Source of the DNA: Mycolicibacterium sp. J2
GTDB lineage: Bacteria; Actinomycetota; Actinomycetes; Mycobacteriales; Mycobacteriaceae
NCBI RefSeq assembly: GCF_026240945.1
Contig: NZ_JAPFPY010000010.1
Span: forward strand, 186,001-250,000
Direction of reading: 5' to 3'
DNA length: 64,000 nucleotides
Part shown: one piece after another, positions 28,744-37,544 of the stretch
Numbering within the stretch: the first letter of the stretch is position 1
How the letters are laid out: each line of letters begins with the position of its first letter
Program-made: the position numbers and the translations under genes
Notes under the pieces: generated by a model
Told to the model about the DNA's origin: nothing
Databases searched by the model: none
The model's input: only the letters and a program-made list of their open reading frames with translations

Positions 28744-30381
28744 ATGTCGAGCGTGTTCAACATCCGAAACATCAAGCTGCCGCATTTCTCCCGGGCCGCG
28801 GTGATTCTCACGGCCGTCGTGGTGGCGGTGGCCGTCGGTGCCGGTGTGGTGGGTTGGAACGTGTACAAGAAGCTGACCACCACCACGGTGACCGCGTACT
28901 TCCCCGAGGTGCTGGCGCTGTACCCGGGGGACAAGGTCCTCATCATGGGGGTGCAGGTCGGCAAGATCGACTCGATCTCCACCGACGGCGACAAGATGAA
29001 GGTCGTCTTCCACTGGAACAGCAAGTACAAGGTGCCCGAGAACGCGTCGGCGTCGGTGCTCAACCCCAGCCTGGTGGCGTCGCGGGTGATCCAGCTCTCG
29101 CCGCCCTATACGGGCGGGCCGGCGATGGCCGATGGCGCGGTGATCCCGTTGGAGCGCACCCAGATTCCGGTCGAGTACGACGAACTGCGTGATCAGGTGA
29201 CCCGGATCCTGGCCGACCTCGGTCCGACCAAGGAACAGCCCAAGGGTCCGTTCGGTGATGTCATCGAATCCTTCGCCGACGGGTTCGCCGGTAAGGGTGA
29301 GCAGTTCAACAAGACAATCCAGGGCCTGTCCGAAGCGCTGGACGCGTTGCACCAGGGCCGCGGGGACATCGTCGCGGTGATCAAGAGCTTGGCGACGTTC
29401 GTCAATGCGCTGTACAAGAACGATCAGCAGTTCGTGGCGCTGAACAACAACCTGGCCCAGTTCACCAACTCGTTCACCAACACCGACCGCGAGGTGGCCA
29501 CCGCGCTGCAGCAACTCAACCAGCTGCTCGGCACCACGCGAAAGTTCCTCGACGAGAACAGCAAACCGCTGACCACCGACATCAAGAACCTGTCGGATGT
29601 CACCACCGCGATCCTGCAGCCCGAGCCACGCAACGGCTTGGAGACCGGCCTACACGTGTATCCAAACCTGGTGTCCAACGTGGTGAACATCGTGGGTCCG
29701 AATCAGGGCGGCATCAATACTCTGCCGGTGTTGCCCGGCGTCACGAACTTCTCCAACCCACTTGAGTTCATTTGCAGTACCATTCAGGCCGGGAGCCGGT
29801 TGGGTTACCAGGAGTCCGCGGAATTGTGCGCCGAGTATCTCGCGCCGATCCTGGACGCGATCAAGTTCAACTACCTGCCGTTCGGTGTGAACATGGCCAG
29901 CACCGCGATGACGCTGCCCAAGCAGATCGCCTACTCCGAGCCGCGGCTGCAGCCGCCACCGGGGTACAAGGACACCACCGTGCCGGGCATCTGGTCGCGG
30001 GACACGCTGTTCTCGCATGGCAACCATGAGCCGGGCTGGATCGTGGCTCCCGGTATGCAAGGCGTCGAGGTGCAGCCGTTCACGCAGAACATGCTGACCC
30101 CGGAATCGTTGGCGGAGTTGATGGGTGGGCCCGATATCGCCCCGCCGGCGTTCGGTGTGCCGCCCGGCGGTAATCTGCCCGGCCCGCCGAACTCCTATGA
30201 CGAGGCCAACCCGCTGCCACCGCCGTGGTATCCGCAGCCCGGCCCGCCGCCGGCGCCTGCTCCCGGCGTGCTGCCCGGGGACCCGCTGGGCGCCATCGCC
30301 CCGGCACCGCCGGCCGCTCCCGCCGCCGGTCCGGCACCCGCGGGACCGCCGCTGCCCGCCGAAGCCGGAGGGGGTAACTAG
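28744..30381 (+). CDS. mce1D: Mce1D, MCE-domain subunit with proline-rich tail
   Basis: A 545-residue Mce protein with N-terminal helix AAVILTAVVVAVAVGAGVVG and MCE domain at about residue 42-125 (VTAYFPEVLALYPGDKVLIM). A helical needle region and a proline-rich tail from about residue 445 (PDIAPPAFGVPPGGNLPGPP onward) follow. Two cysteines at about residue 344 and 360 (EFICSTI, SAELCAEYL) are conserved in this subunit. The start follows mce1C directly, and its stop TAG shares one base with the GTG start of mce1E. Confidence 0.95.
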   Translation: MSSVFNIRNIKLPHFSRAAVILTAVVVAVAVGAGVVGWNVYKKLTTTTVTAYFPEVLALYPGDKVLIMGVQVGKIDSISTDGDKMKVVFHWNSKYKVPENASASVLNPSLVASRVIQLSPPYTGGPAMADGAVIPLERTQIPVEYDELRDQVTRILADLGPTKEQPKGPFGDVIESFADGFAGKGEQFNKTIQGLSEALDALHQGRGDIVAVIKSLATFVNALYKNDQQFVALNNNLAQFTNSFTNTDREVATALQQLNQLLGTTRKFLDENSKPLTTDIKNLSDVTTAILQPEPRNGLETGLHVYPNLVSNVVNIVGPNQGGINTLPVLPGVTNFSNPLEFICSTIQAGSRLGYQESAELCAEYLAPILDAIKFNYLPFGVNMASTAMTLPKQIAYSEPRLQPPPGYKDTTVPGIWSRDTLFSHGNHEPGWIVAPGMQGVEVQPFTQNMLTPESLAELMGGPDIAPPAFGVPPGGNLPGPPNSYDEANPLPPPWYPQPGPPPAPAPGVLPGDPLGAIAPAPPAAPAAGPAPAGPPLPAEAGGGN

Positions 30382-31532
30382 TGCTGACAAGTAACTGGAG
30401 GCGCGCCGGCCGGCGCACCGCCGCGCTCGCGGTGGCCGCGCTGGCCCTGAGTTCCTGCTCGCAGTGGCGGGGTGTGGCCAATGTGCCGCTGCCCGGTGGT
30501 CCCGGCACCCAGGACGGACACTCCACCATCTACATCCAGATGCCGGAGACGTTGGCGCTCAACGCCAACAGCCGGGTCCGGGTCGCCGACGTGTTCGTCG
30601 GCCGGGTCCGGGCGATCCAGTTGAAGAACTGGGTGCCGACGCTGACCGTCGACCTGGAACCGGGCGTCAAGTTGCCGTCGAACGTGCTGGCCAAGATCGG
30701 CCAGACCAGCCTGCTGGGTTCCCAGCACGTCGAGCTGGACAGCCCGCCCGACCCGTCGTCGGTACCGCTGCGCAACGGTGACACCATCCCGCTGAAGAAC
30801 TCGTCGGCGTATCCGACCATCGAGCGCACGCTGGCCAGCATCTCGGGCATCCTCACCGGGGGCGGCATCCCCAATATCGAGGTGATCCAGAACGAGGTCA
30901 ACAACATCCTGACCGGCCGGGCCGATCAGATCAGGGAGTTCCTCAACCGGCTGGACGCTTTCACCGCGGAGATGAACAAGCAGCGCGACGACATCACCCG
31001 GGCCATCGACTCGACCAACCGGCTGCTGGCCGTGGTGGCGCAGCGCAACGACACCCTGGACCAGGTGCTCACCGAATTCCCGCCGCTCATCCAGCATTTC
31101 GCGGACACCCGCGATCTGTTCGCCGATGCGGTGACGGCGCTGGGTCGGGTGTCGGCGGCCGCCGACGACACGCTGAGCAACACCAACGCCAACCTGCACA
31201 CCAACCTGCAGAACCTGCAGCGTCCGCTCAAGCAGCTGTCCAAGGCCTCGCCGTACCTGGTGGGTGCGCTCAAGCTGCTGCTGACGGTGCCGTTCAACAT
31301 CGAGAACGTGCCGAAAGCCATTCGCGGCGACTACATCAACCTGTCAGCTGTGATCGACTTGACGCTGTCGGCGGTGGACAACGGGTTGTTGTCGGGCACC
31401 GGTGTGTCGGGCATGCTGCGGGCGCTGGAACAGGCCTGGGGACGTGACCCGGCGACGATGATCCCGGACGTGCGGTTCACGCCGAACCCGCATGACGCGC
31501 CGGGTGGCCCGCTCGTCGAACGGGGGGAGTGA
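30381..31532 (+). CDS. mce1E: Mce1E (LprK-like) MCE-domain lipoprotein
   Basis: A 383-residue MCE protein and the lipoprotein of the set: the signal peptide ends in the lipobox LALSSC, so it is lipid-anchored rather than held by a helix. The MCE domain follows at about residue 50-130 (IYIQMPETLALNANSRVRVA ... GQTSLLGSQHVELDS), then the helical region with NNILTGRADQIREFLNRLD. GTG 30381 is preceded by GGAGGGGG. In M. tuberculosis the equivalent is LprK. The gene is followed after 3 bases by mce1F. Confidence 0.95.
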   Translation: MLTSNWRRAGRRTAALAVAALALSSCSQWRGVANVPLPGGPGTQDGHSTIYIQMPETLALNANSRVRVADVFVGRVRAIQLKNWVPTLTVDLEPGVKLPSNVLAKIGQTSLLGSQHVELDSPPDPSSVPLRNGDTIPLKNSSAYPTIERTLASISGILTGGGIPNIEVIQNEVNNILTGRADQIREFLNRLDAFTAEMNKQRDDITRAIDSTNRLLAVVAQRNDTLDQVLTEFPPLIQHFADTRDLFADAVTALGRVSAAADDTLSNTNANLHTNLQNLQRPLKQLSKASPYLVGALKLLLTVPFNIENVPKAIRGDYINLSAVIDLTLSAVDNGLLSGTGVSGMLRALEQAWGRDPATMIPDVRFTPNPHDAPGGPLVERGE

Positions 31533-31535
31533 GAC

Positions 31536-33089
31536 GTGTTGCTGACCAGATTCATCAAGGCCCAGCTGTTGATCTTCACCATCGTGACCGTCATCGCCCT
31601 GGTGGTGCTGTCGCTGTTCTACTTGCGGCTGCCCACCGCCGCCGGTATCGGGATGTACCGGCTGTACGCGGATCTGCCCAATTCGGCGGGTCTGTACGAG
31701 ACGGCCAACGTCACCTACCGGGGCACCACCATCGGCAAGGTGCGCGACGTGCAGCCGACTGCGACCGGCGCCCGGGTGACCATGGACATCGACGACGATG
31801 CCAAGGTTCCGGTCGACGCGTCGGCCAACGTGCATTCGGTCTCGGCGGTGGGCGAGCAGTTCCTGGACCTGGTGTCGGAGAAGGACGAAGGCAAGTACTT
31901 CAGCTCCGGGCAGACCATCACGAAGGGATCGGTGCCGTCCGAGGTGGGCCCTGCGCTCGATGCCGCCGAGCGCGGTCTCGCTGCGCTGCCCAAGGAGAAG
32001 ATCGGTCAGTTGCTCGACGAGACGGCGAAAGCCGTCGGGGGACTCGGGCCCGCCCTGCAGCGGGTGGTGGATTCCACCCAGGCGCTGGCGGGTGACTTCA
32101 AGGACAACCTGCCCTCGGTGAACGATATCGTCGACCACTCCGGACCGATCATCGACAGCCAGGTGACCTCCGGGGATGCGATAGCGCAGTGGGCGGCCAA
32201 CCTCAACACCATCGCCGCGCAGACCGCGGAACAGGACGGCCCGCTTCGGAGCGGTCTGCAGCAGGCCGCGCCGACGGTCGATCAGCTCAACGCCGTCTTC
32301 GGCGATGTGCGCGATGCGCTGCCGCAGACCCTGGCCAACCTTGAGGTCGTCATCGACATGCTCAAGCGGTACAACAAGAACGTCGAGCAGGTGCTGGTCG
32401 CACTGCCTCAGGGTGCGTCCATAGCCCAGACCGCGACCATTTTTTCGCCGAATGCTCTCCTGCACCTTGCGTTGGGTATCAACTCGCCGCCGCCGTGCCT
32501 GACCGGGTTCCTGCCGGCCTCGCAGTGGCGGTCACCGGCCGACACCACCACCCAGCCGATCCCGTCGGGCATGTACTGCAAGATCCCCAAGGACTCGCCC
32601 AACGCGGTCCGCGGGGCGCGCAACTACCCGTGCGCCGACGTCCCAGGTAAGCGGGCGGCCACCCCGGCCGAGTGCCGCAGCAACGAGCCCTATGTGCCGC
32701 TGGGCACCAACCCCTGGTATGGCGATCCGAACCAGATCGTGGACTGCCCGGCCCCGGCCGCACGCTGCACCCATCCGGTCGAGCCCGGCCGGGTGATCCC
32801 GGCGCCGTCGATCAACAACGGGCTCAACCCGCTGGGCGCCAGCCAGCTGCCGCCGCCGGAGTCCTCCGCGCCGACCAGTGACCCGCTGACCCCGCCCGGC
32901 CAGGGCACCGTCAGCTGCAGTGGACAGCAACCCAACCCATGCATCTACACTCCGGCAGCAGGCCCCTCCGCGGTGTACAGCCCCCAGAGCGGCGAGGTGG
33001 TCGGACCCGACGGCGTCAAGTACACCGTCAACAACTCGATGAAGCCAGGAGATAGCGGATGGAAGGAGATGCTGGCACCAGCCGGCTGA
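31536..33089 (+). CDS. mce1F: Mce1F, MCE-domain subunit
   Basis: A 517-residue Mce protein starting at GTG 31536. It has one N-terminal helix (QLLIFTIVTVIALVVLSLFY) and an MCE domain at about residue 37-118 (MYRLYADLPNSAGLYETANV). A helical region follows, then a C-terminal part with several cysteines (PSGMYCKIPKD, NYPCADVPG, TPAECRSNE) and a proline-rich end. It is the sixth Mce subunit, and its last 31 bases overlap the start of the first Mce-associated gene, so translation is linked. Confidence 0.95.
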   Translation: MLLTRFIKAQLLIFTIVTVIALVVLSLFYLRLPTAAGIGMYRLYADLPNSAGLYETANVTYRGTTIGKVRDVQPTATGARVTMDIDDDAKVPVDASANVHSVSAVGEQFLDLVSEKDEGKYFSSGQTITKGSVPSEVGPALDAAERGLAALPKEKIGQLLDETAKAVGGLGPALQRVVDSTQALAGDFKDNLPSVNDIVDHSGPIIDSQVTSGDAIAQWAANLNTIAAQTAEQDGPLRSGLQQAAPTVDQLNAVFGDVRDALPQTLANLEVVIDMLKRYNKNVEQVLVALPQGASIAQTATIFSPNALLHLALGINSPPPCLTGFLPASQWRSPADTTTQPIPSGMYCKIPKDSPNAVRGARNYPCADVPGKRAATPAECRSNEPYVPLGTNPWYGDPNQIVDCPAPAARCTHPVEPGRVIPAPSINNGLNPLGASQLPPPESSAPTSDPLTPPGQGTVSCSGQQPNPCIYTPAAGPSAVYSPQSGEVVGPDGVKYTVNNSMKPGDSGWKEMLAPAG

Positions 33090-33691
33090 ACCCCACCCCG
33101 GACGCCGAGCAATCGGACGATTCAGAAGAACCCATAGCGCACACTCCCGAGGAACAGCCCGAGCCGGCGGTCCCGGTCAGCGCTGCCCGGCCGGAACGGC
33201 TCGGTTCGGGCTGGGTGGCCGCTATCTGCGCCGGCCTGCTGGTCCTCACCGCCGGGCTGGCCGTGGTCGGCTACCTGGCTGTGCAAGCCAACGCTCGCAG
33301 CGCTGCGATCGGGCGCGACGACGCCATCGCCCTGCAGGCGGCCAAGGACTGCGTGACCGCGACCCAGGCCCCGGACACCGCGTCGATGGGTGCCAGTCAG
33401 GCCAAGATCATCGCGTGCTCGACCGGCGACTTCGGCGCCCAGGCCGGCTTCTTCAGCGGCATGATGGTCGAGGCCTATCAGGCGGCCAACGTCACCGTGC
33501 AGGTATCGGATCTGCGTGCCGCCGTCGAACGGCACAACGACGACGGATCGGTCGACATCCTGGTGGCCGTGCGTACCAAGGTGACCAACTCGCAAACCGC
33601 CGGTCAGGAACAGGGCTACCGGCTGCGGGTGACCATGCAACGCGACGAGGGCACCTACAAGATCGCGAATCTGGTCCAGGTGACGACGTGA
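33059..33691 (+). CDS. mam1A: Mce-associated membrane protein Mam1A (Rv0175-like)
   Basis: A 210-residue protein with an acidic N-terminal stretch (about residue 1-50), one membrane helix (WVAAICAGLLVLTAGLAVVG) and a small periplasmic domain of the NTF2-like kind common to Mam proteins. The last residues (MQRDEGTYKIANLVQVTT) are the family ending. Its start lies inside the mce1F 3' end. Mam proteins are needed for full function or stability of Mce complexes. The order mam1A-B-C-D after mce1F is the same as Rv0175-Rv0178. Confidence 0.88.
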   Translation: MEGDAGTSRLNPTPDAEQSDDSEEPIAHTPEEQPEPAVPVSAARPERLGSGWVAAICAGLLVLTAGLAVVGYLAVQANARSAAIGRDDAIALQAAKDCVTATQAPDTASMGASQAKIIACSTGDFGAQAGFFSGMMVEAYQAANVTVQVSDLRAAVERHNDDGSVDILVAVRTKVTNSQTAGQEQGYRLRVTMQRDEGTYKIANLVQVTT

Positions 33692-34680
33692 CGGCGGTGC
33701 TGGACGTGAACTCAGACGTGAACCCCGGCGCAGAACCGCTGTCGGCGGACGGCGCGGTGGCCGAGGTACCGGTGGCGTCCTGGGCGGCGCGGGCCGGGGC
33801 GCTGGCCGTCGACGTGCTGTTCGGGGTCGCCGCCGTTGCGGTGCTGGCGCTGCTGGTCTGGATCTCGCCGTGGCAGGGCTGGCAGTGGTGGCTGTATGTG
33901 GTGGTGCTCGTGCTGTTCGGTGGGGCGGTCATGGTGAACCGCTGGCTGCTGCCGGCCTGGACGGGCTGGACGCTGGGCCGAGCGGTCGCCGGCATCCGGG
34001 TCGTCGGGCGCACCGGCGCGCGAGTAGGTGTCATCCGGTTGATCGCGCGCGATGCCGCACACCTGCTCGATACCGTGCCGCTGCTCCTCGGGTGGCAGTG
34101 GCCGCTTTGGGACCGGCGCGGACGAACCTTCGCGGACGTCCTGCTGCGCACCGAGGTTCACCGGGTCGACGCGCCGCAACGCGATATGCGCAGGCCGGTT
34201 GCGGCGGCCATGGTGGCCACCGTCGTGGTGTGCGGTGCCGCCGCGGGACTGGGGTACGCCGTGGTGTACCGGCAGGACCGGGCGGTGGACCTGGCCAGGT
34301 CCGAGATCTCTGCGCAGGGTCCGCGCATCGTCGAGCAGATGCTCAGCTACAGCCCGCAGACGGTGAAGGACGATTTCGCCAAGGCACAGTCGCTGGCGAC
34401 CGACAGCTACCGGCCCCAGCTTGTCGCCCAACAGAATTCGGTGCAGAAGGCGCCGATCGTGGACAATGAGTATTGGACCGTGAACAGCTCGGTCACCGCG
34501 GTGGCACCCACGACGGCCACCATGTTGATGGCCATGCAGGGACAGCGCGGAGCCGACCCGGCCTCGATGAAATTCATTACCGCAACGGTGCAGGTCGATT
34601 TCGTCGAGTCCGGTGGGCAGTGGCGTGTGCAGAACCTCACGGTGATCACCCGCCCGCAACCGGGCGGAGGGCCGCGATGA
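33688..34680 (+). CDS. mam1B: RDD-domain Mce-associated protein Mam1B (Rv0176-like)
   Basis: A 330-residue protein with two parts. The first half is an RDD membrane domain (ASWAARAGALAVDVLFGVAA, two to three helices, then TGWTLGRAVAGIRVV). The second half has one further helix (MVATVVVCGAAAGLGYAVVY) and a periplasmic Mam-type domain (EYWTVNSSVTAV ... GGQWRVQNLTVI). It starts at GTG 33688 within the mam1A stop (GTGA). A longer reading of the frame exists upstream but lies within mam1A. Confidence 0.88.
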   Translation: MTAVLDVNSDVNPGAEPLSADGAVAEVPVASWAARAGALAVDVLFGVAAVAVLALLVWISPWQGWQWWLYVVVLVLFGGAVMVNRWLLPAWTGWTLGRAVAGIRVVGRTGARVGVIRLIARDAAHLLDTVPLLLGWQWPLWDRRGRTFADVLLRTEVHRVDAPQRDMRRPVAAAMVATVVVCGAAAGLGYAVVYRQDRAVDLARSEISAQGPRIVEQMLSYSPQTVKDDFAKAQSLATDSYRPQLVAQQNSVQKAPIVDNEYWTVNSSVTAVAPTTATMLMAMQGQRGADPASMKFITATVQVDFVESGGQWRVQNLTVITRPQPGGGPR

Positions 34681-35228
34681 GCCCGCGCCGCCACGTCGAT
34701 CCCGGGACGCCCGAACTCTTTGTGACCGTGCACAACCCGCCGAGGCGATGGGGCCTGCCGCTGGTCGGCGGTGTCTGCGCGGTGGTGCTGGCGGCCATCA
34801 TCGGGGCCTGCACGATCATGGCGATGGCGCACGAATCGGACCGTCGCACCGAGCGCCGGGATGCCTCCGCGTTGGCCTACGTCCGGGACTTCATGACCGT
34901 CTACACCACCATGGACCCGTTCCACGCCAACGACTACGCCGACCGGATCAAGGCGCAGGGCACCGGCGAATTCGTCAAGCAGTTCACCGAGAAGCAGAAC
35001 GAGATCGTCATCCAGGTGGCCCGCGCCGAGCCGACGACCGGTACCGTGCTGGCTGCGGGCGTGCAGCGCTGGAACGACAACGGCAGCGCCGACGTCCTGG
35101 TCGCGACGAAGATGACCTCCACGACACCCGACGGGAAGCAGACCATCGAGACCGGGAGCCGTTGGCTGGCAACGACTATTCAGGAAGGGCGCCAGTGGAA
35201 GATCAGCCGGCTGATCCAGGTGATCTGA
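34677..35228 (+). CDS. mam1C: Mce-associated membrane protein Mam1C (Rv0177-like)
   Basis: A 183-residue protein with one N-terminal membrane helix (GLPLVGGVCAVVLAAIIGAC) and the Mam periplasmic domain (ERRDASALAYVRDFMTVYTT ... WLATTIQEGRQWKISRLIQV). ATG 34677 overlaps the mam1B stop. Length and place match Rv0177 of M. tuberculosis. The final 34 bases overlap the start of mam1D. Confidence 0.88.
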   Translation: MSPRRHVDPGTPELFVTVHNPPRRWGLPLVGGVCAVVLAAIIGACTIMAMAHESDRRTERRDASALAYVRDFMTVYTTMDPFHANDYADRIKAQGTGEFVKQFTEKQNEIVIQVARAEPTTGTVLAAGVQRWNDNGSADVLVATKMTSTTPDGKQTIETGSRWLATTIQEGRQWKISRLIQVI

Positions 35229-35896
35229 CCACCGGGTCCCCCGACGAGCAGGCCGAGGCCCAGCCGACCGGCAAGGCGGCGCGGGGCGCGGTTGCAGCCG
35301 CCGAGTCCGACAGCACCCCCACCGATCCGCAAGCCGAGCCGGAAGCGGCGGCGGCCGAGCCGGTGCTGGTGGCGCACCGCACCGCGGGCCGTCCGCTGAA
35401 GATTGCGGCAGTGGTGGCGGCGGTACTCTTCGTCGCGGCCGGCGCCTTCGCCGGCTCCACGGCCGCCCGGTATCTGTCCGACCGGGCGCTGGTACACACC
35501 AAGATGGAGATCGCCCGCACCGCGACCGATGCCATCACGACGCTGTGGACGTACACGCCGGAAGACATGGAGTCCCTGCCCGACCGGGCCGAGAAGTACC
35601 TCGGTGGCGACTTCGCGGCGCAGTACCGCCAGTACATCGACGCGATCGTGGCGCCCAACAAGCAAGCCCAGGTGTCCAACAGCACGCAGGTGCTCGGCGC
35701 GGCCATCGAGACGATCAGCCCCGAACAGGCCACGGCCCTGGTGTACACCAACTCGGTGGCGACCAGTCCGGTGACCAAGAACATCCCGTCGCTGCGGTAT
35801 CTGTCCTACCGGCTGACGCTGGAACGCCGTAACTCCACCTGGCTGATCACCGAGATGACGCCGGTCACCTCTCTGGACCTCACCCCGCGGCTATAG
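35195..35896 (+). CDS. mam1D: Mce-associated membrane protein Mam1D (Rv0178-like)
   Basis: A 233-residue protein from GTG 35195, chosen because GGAAGGG lies 5 bases upstream and because M. tuberculosis Rv0178 has a similar size. The first 65 residues are acidic and alanine-rich and are followed by one helix (LKIAAVVAAVLFVAAGAFAG) and a Mam domain ending in RRNSTWLITEMTPVTSLD. It is the last classical gene of the mce1 operon. The next gene begins only 7 bases later, so transcription may continue. Confidence 0.87.
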   Translation: MEDQPADPGDLTTGSPDEQAEAQPTGKAARGAVAAAESDSTPTDPQAEPEAAAAEPVLVAHRTAGRPLKIAAVVAAVLFVAAGAFAGSTAARYLSDRALVHTKMEIARTATDAITTLWTYTPEDMESLPDRAEKYLGGDFAAQYRQYIDAIVAPNKQAQVSNSTQVLGAAIETISPEQATALVYTNSVATSPVTKNIPSLRYLSYRLTLERRNSTWLITEMTPVTSLDLTPRL

Positions 35897-35903
35897 GCGC
35901 GCC

Positions 35904-36578
35904 ATGCGCTCACCGGTGTCCCGGCGGCTGACCGTGAAGGCCCTGCTGCTGTTGACTTTTGCCACCGGCGTGGTGGACGCGATCAGCGTGCTGGTGCTCG
36001 GCCACGTCTTCGTGGCCAACATGACCGGCAACGTGATCTTCCTGGGATTCTGGTTCGTCCCATGGTCCGGGGTGGACCTCACGGCAGCAGCCGTGGCCTT
36101 CACCGGCTTTGTCGCCGGAACCGTGCTCGGTGGCCGGTTGGCGCGGTATCTCGATGCCAGGGTGCGTCGCTGGTTGGTGGTGACGCTGGTTGTCGAAGCG
36201 ACGATCATCGCCACCATGGCCGGACTCGCCGGGGCCGGCGTGCTCGACTACCGAGATGACAGCAAGCTGATATTGATCGCCGGGCTTGCGGTGAGCTTCG
36301 GCTGTCAGAACGCCACCGCGCGGCAATTCGGCATCCAGGAGCTGAGCACCACGGTGCTCACCTCGACCATCGTCGGGATCGGGTTCGACAGCCGACTGGC
36401 CGGCGGAACCGGGCAAGGTGAGAAGCTGCGCTACACCGTCGTACTGACCATGTGTGCCGGCGCGGTGCTCGGGGCGACACTGAGCCGCTACACCGTCGCC
36501 CCGGTGATCGGCCTTGCCGCCGCGATCGTCGCGAGTTCCGCGGCCATCTTCGCGTTCGGGCCCGAGAACGCCGACTAA
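35904..36578 (+). CDS. DUF1275 (YoaK-like) membrane protein
   Basis: A 224-residue integral membrane protein with about six hydrophobic segments and the DUF1275 hallmark near the N-terminus: TGVVDAISVLVLGHVFVANM followed by TGN. A second motif (LAVSFGCQNATARQFG) lies at about residue 130-146. Its biochemical role is not known; transport has been suggested for the family. The 7-base spacing to mam1D suggests it rides on the mce1 transcript, although I do not recall it in the M. tuberculosis operon. Confidence 0.85.
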   Translation: MRSPVSRRLTVKALLLLTFATGVVDAISVLVLGHVFVANMTGNVIFLGFWFVPWSGVDLTAAAVAFTGFVAGTVLGGRLARYLDARVRRWLVVTLVVEATIIATMAGLAGAGVLDYRDDSKLILIAGLAVSFGCQNATARQFGIQELSTTVLTSTIVGIGFDSRLAGGTGQGEKLRYTVVLTMCAGAVLGATLSRYTVAPVIGLAAAIVASSAAIFAFGPENAD

Positions 36579-36587
36579 CCTTGCCCC

Positions 36588-37418
36588 ATGCCATCGGTAC
36601 TTGTCACCGGCGCCGGACGGGGAATCGGGCGAGCGATCGCCGAGCAATGGGCCGGTCGCGGTTGGGATGTCATCGCGGAGGTGCGCTCGGCCGCCGACGG
36701 CGAGGCGGTGCGCGCCGTTGATCCGAAACGCATCTCGACGGTGATCCTGGACGTCACCGACGACACCGACCTGCAGGCGCTCGCCGACGCATTGCCCGCC
36801 CGGCTGGACGCGGTGGTCAACAACGCCGGCATCGTGGTGGCCGGGCCGATCGAGGCGGTGAGCACCGCGCAGTGGCGAAAGCAGTTGGACGTCTACGTGA
36901 TCGGCCAACTGGCCGTGACCAGGGTGATATTGCCGCGGTTACGGGAATCGCGTGGGCGGGTGGTGTTCATCTCCAGCATCAACGGCCGGCTCTCCACCCC
37001 GCTGATCGGTCCGTATGCGGCCTCGAAGTTCGCGTTGGAGGCGGCCGCCGACGCGTTACGGATGGAAGTGGCGCCCTGGGGGATCGCGGTGGTGCTGGTC
37101 GAGCCCGCCCAGACCGACACCGATATGTGGCGCACCGCGGGCACCATGGTCGACGAACTGGAGGCCGAGCTGACTCCACGGCACCGCGAACTGTACGCCC
37201 GCCACGTTGCTGGAATGCGCAAGTCGGTGCCGATTTCGCAGCGGCTCGCGGTTCCGCCCGCCGCGGTGGCCGCGGTCGTGTATGCGGCGCTGACCTCGCG
37301 ACGGCCCCGCCGGCGCTACCTCGTCGGCGTCGGTCCGAAGGTTCAGGTCGCGTTGATGACGAACATGCCGTCGTCTTTGCGGGACCGGATCCTGCGCCTG
37401 GTGATGCGTCAACCCTGA
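36588..37418 (+). CDS. Short-chain dehydrogenase/reductase
   Basis: A 276-residue SDR with cofactor motif VTGAGRGIGRAIA at the N-terminus, NNAG at about residue 79, serine in FISSINGRLS and catalytic YAASK at about residue 143. The C-terminus lacks the usual SDR glycine-rich ending and instead runs into a basic stretch (TSRRPRRRYLVGVGPKVQVA), as in retinol/sterol-type SDRs that associate with membranes. It starts 9 bases after the DUF1275 gene and may be the last gene of the long mce1 transcript. The substrate is unknown. Confidence 0.85.
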   Translation: MPSVLVTGAGRGIGRAIAEQWAGRGWDVIAEVRSAADGEAVRAVDPKRISTVILDVTDDTDLQALADALPARLDAVVNNAGIVVAGPIEAVSTAQWRKQLDVYVIGQLAVTRVILPRLRESRGRVVFISSINGRLSTPLIGPYAASKFALEAAADALRMEVAPWGIAVVLVEPAQTDTDMWRTAGTMVDELEAELTPRHRELYARHVAGMRKSVPISQRLAVPPAAVAAVVYAALTSRRPRRRYLVGVGPKVQVALMTNMPSSLRDRILRLVMRQP

Positions 37419-37544
37419 CCAAAACCCAACGCGCACAAGCCTTCGACGCGACCTGTCGTTTCCACGCAAAACGATCGAGTGTGTGCGATCGGGGTGTTAC
37501 CGTCCTGTGGATCGGCTGGCAGCCTACGGGGAGGCGTGTGCGTC

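Noticed and set aside
33415..33687. Upstream extension of the RDD-domain gene into mam1A
   Set aside because: The extended part is an alternative frame of mam1A with no conserved features; the GTGA junction at 33688 is the natural start.
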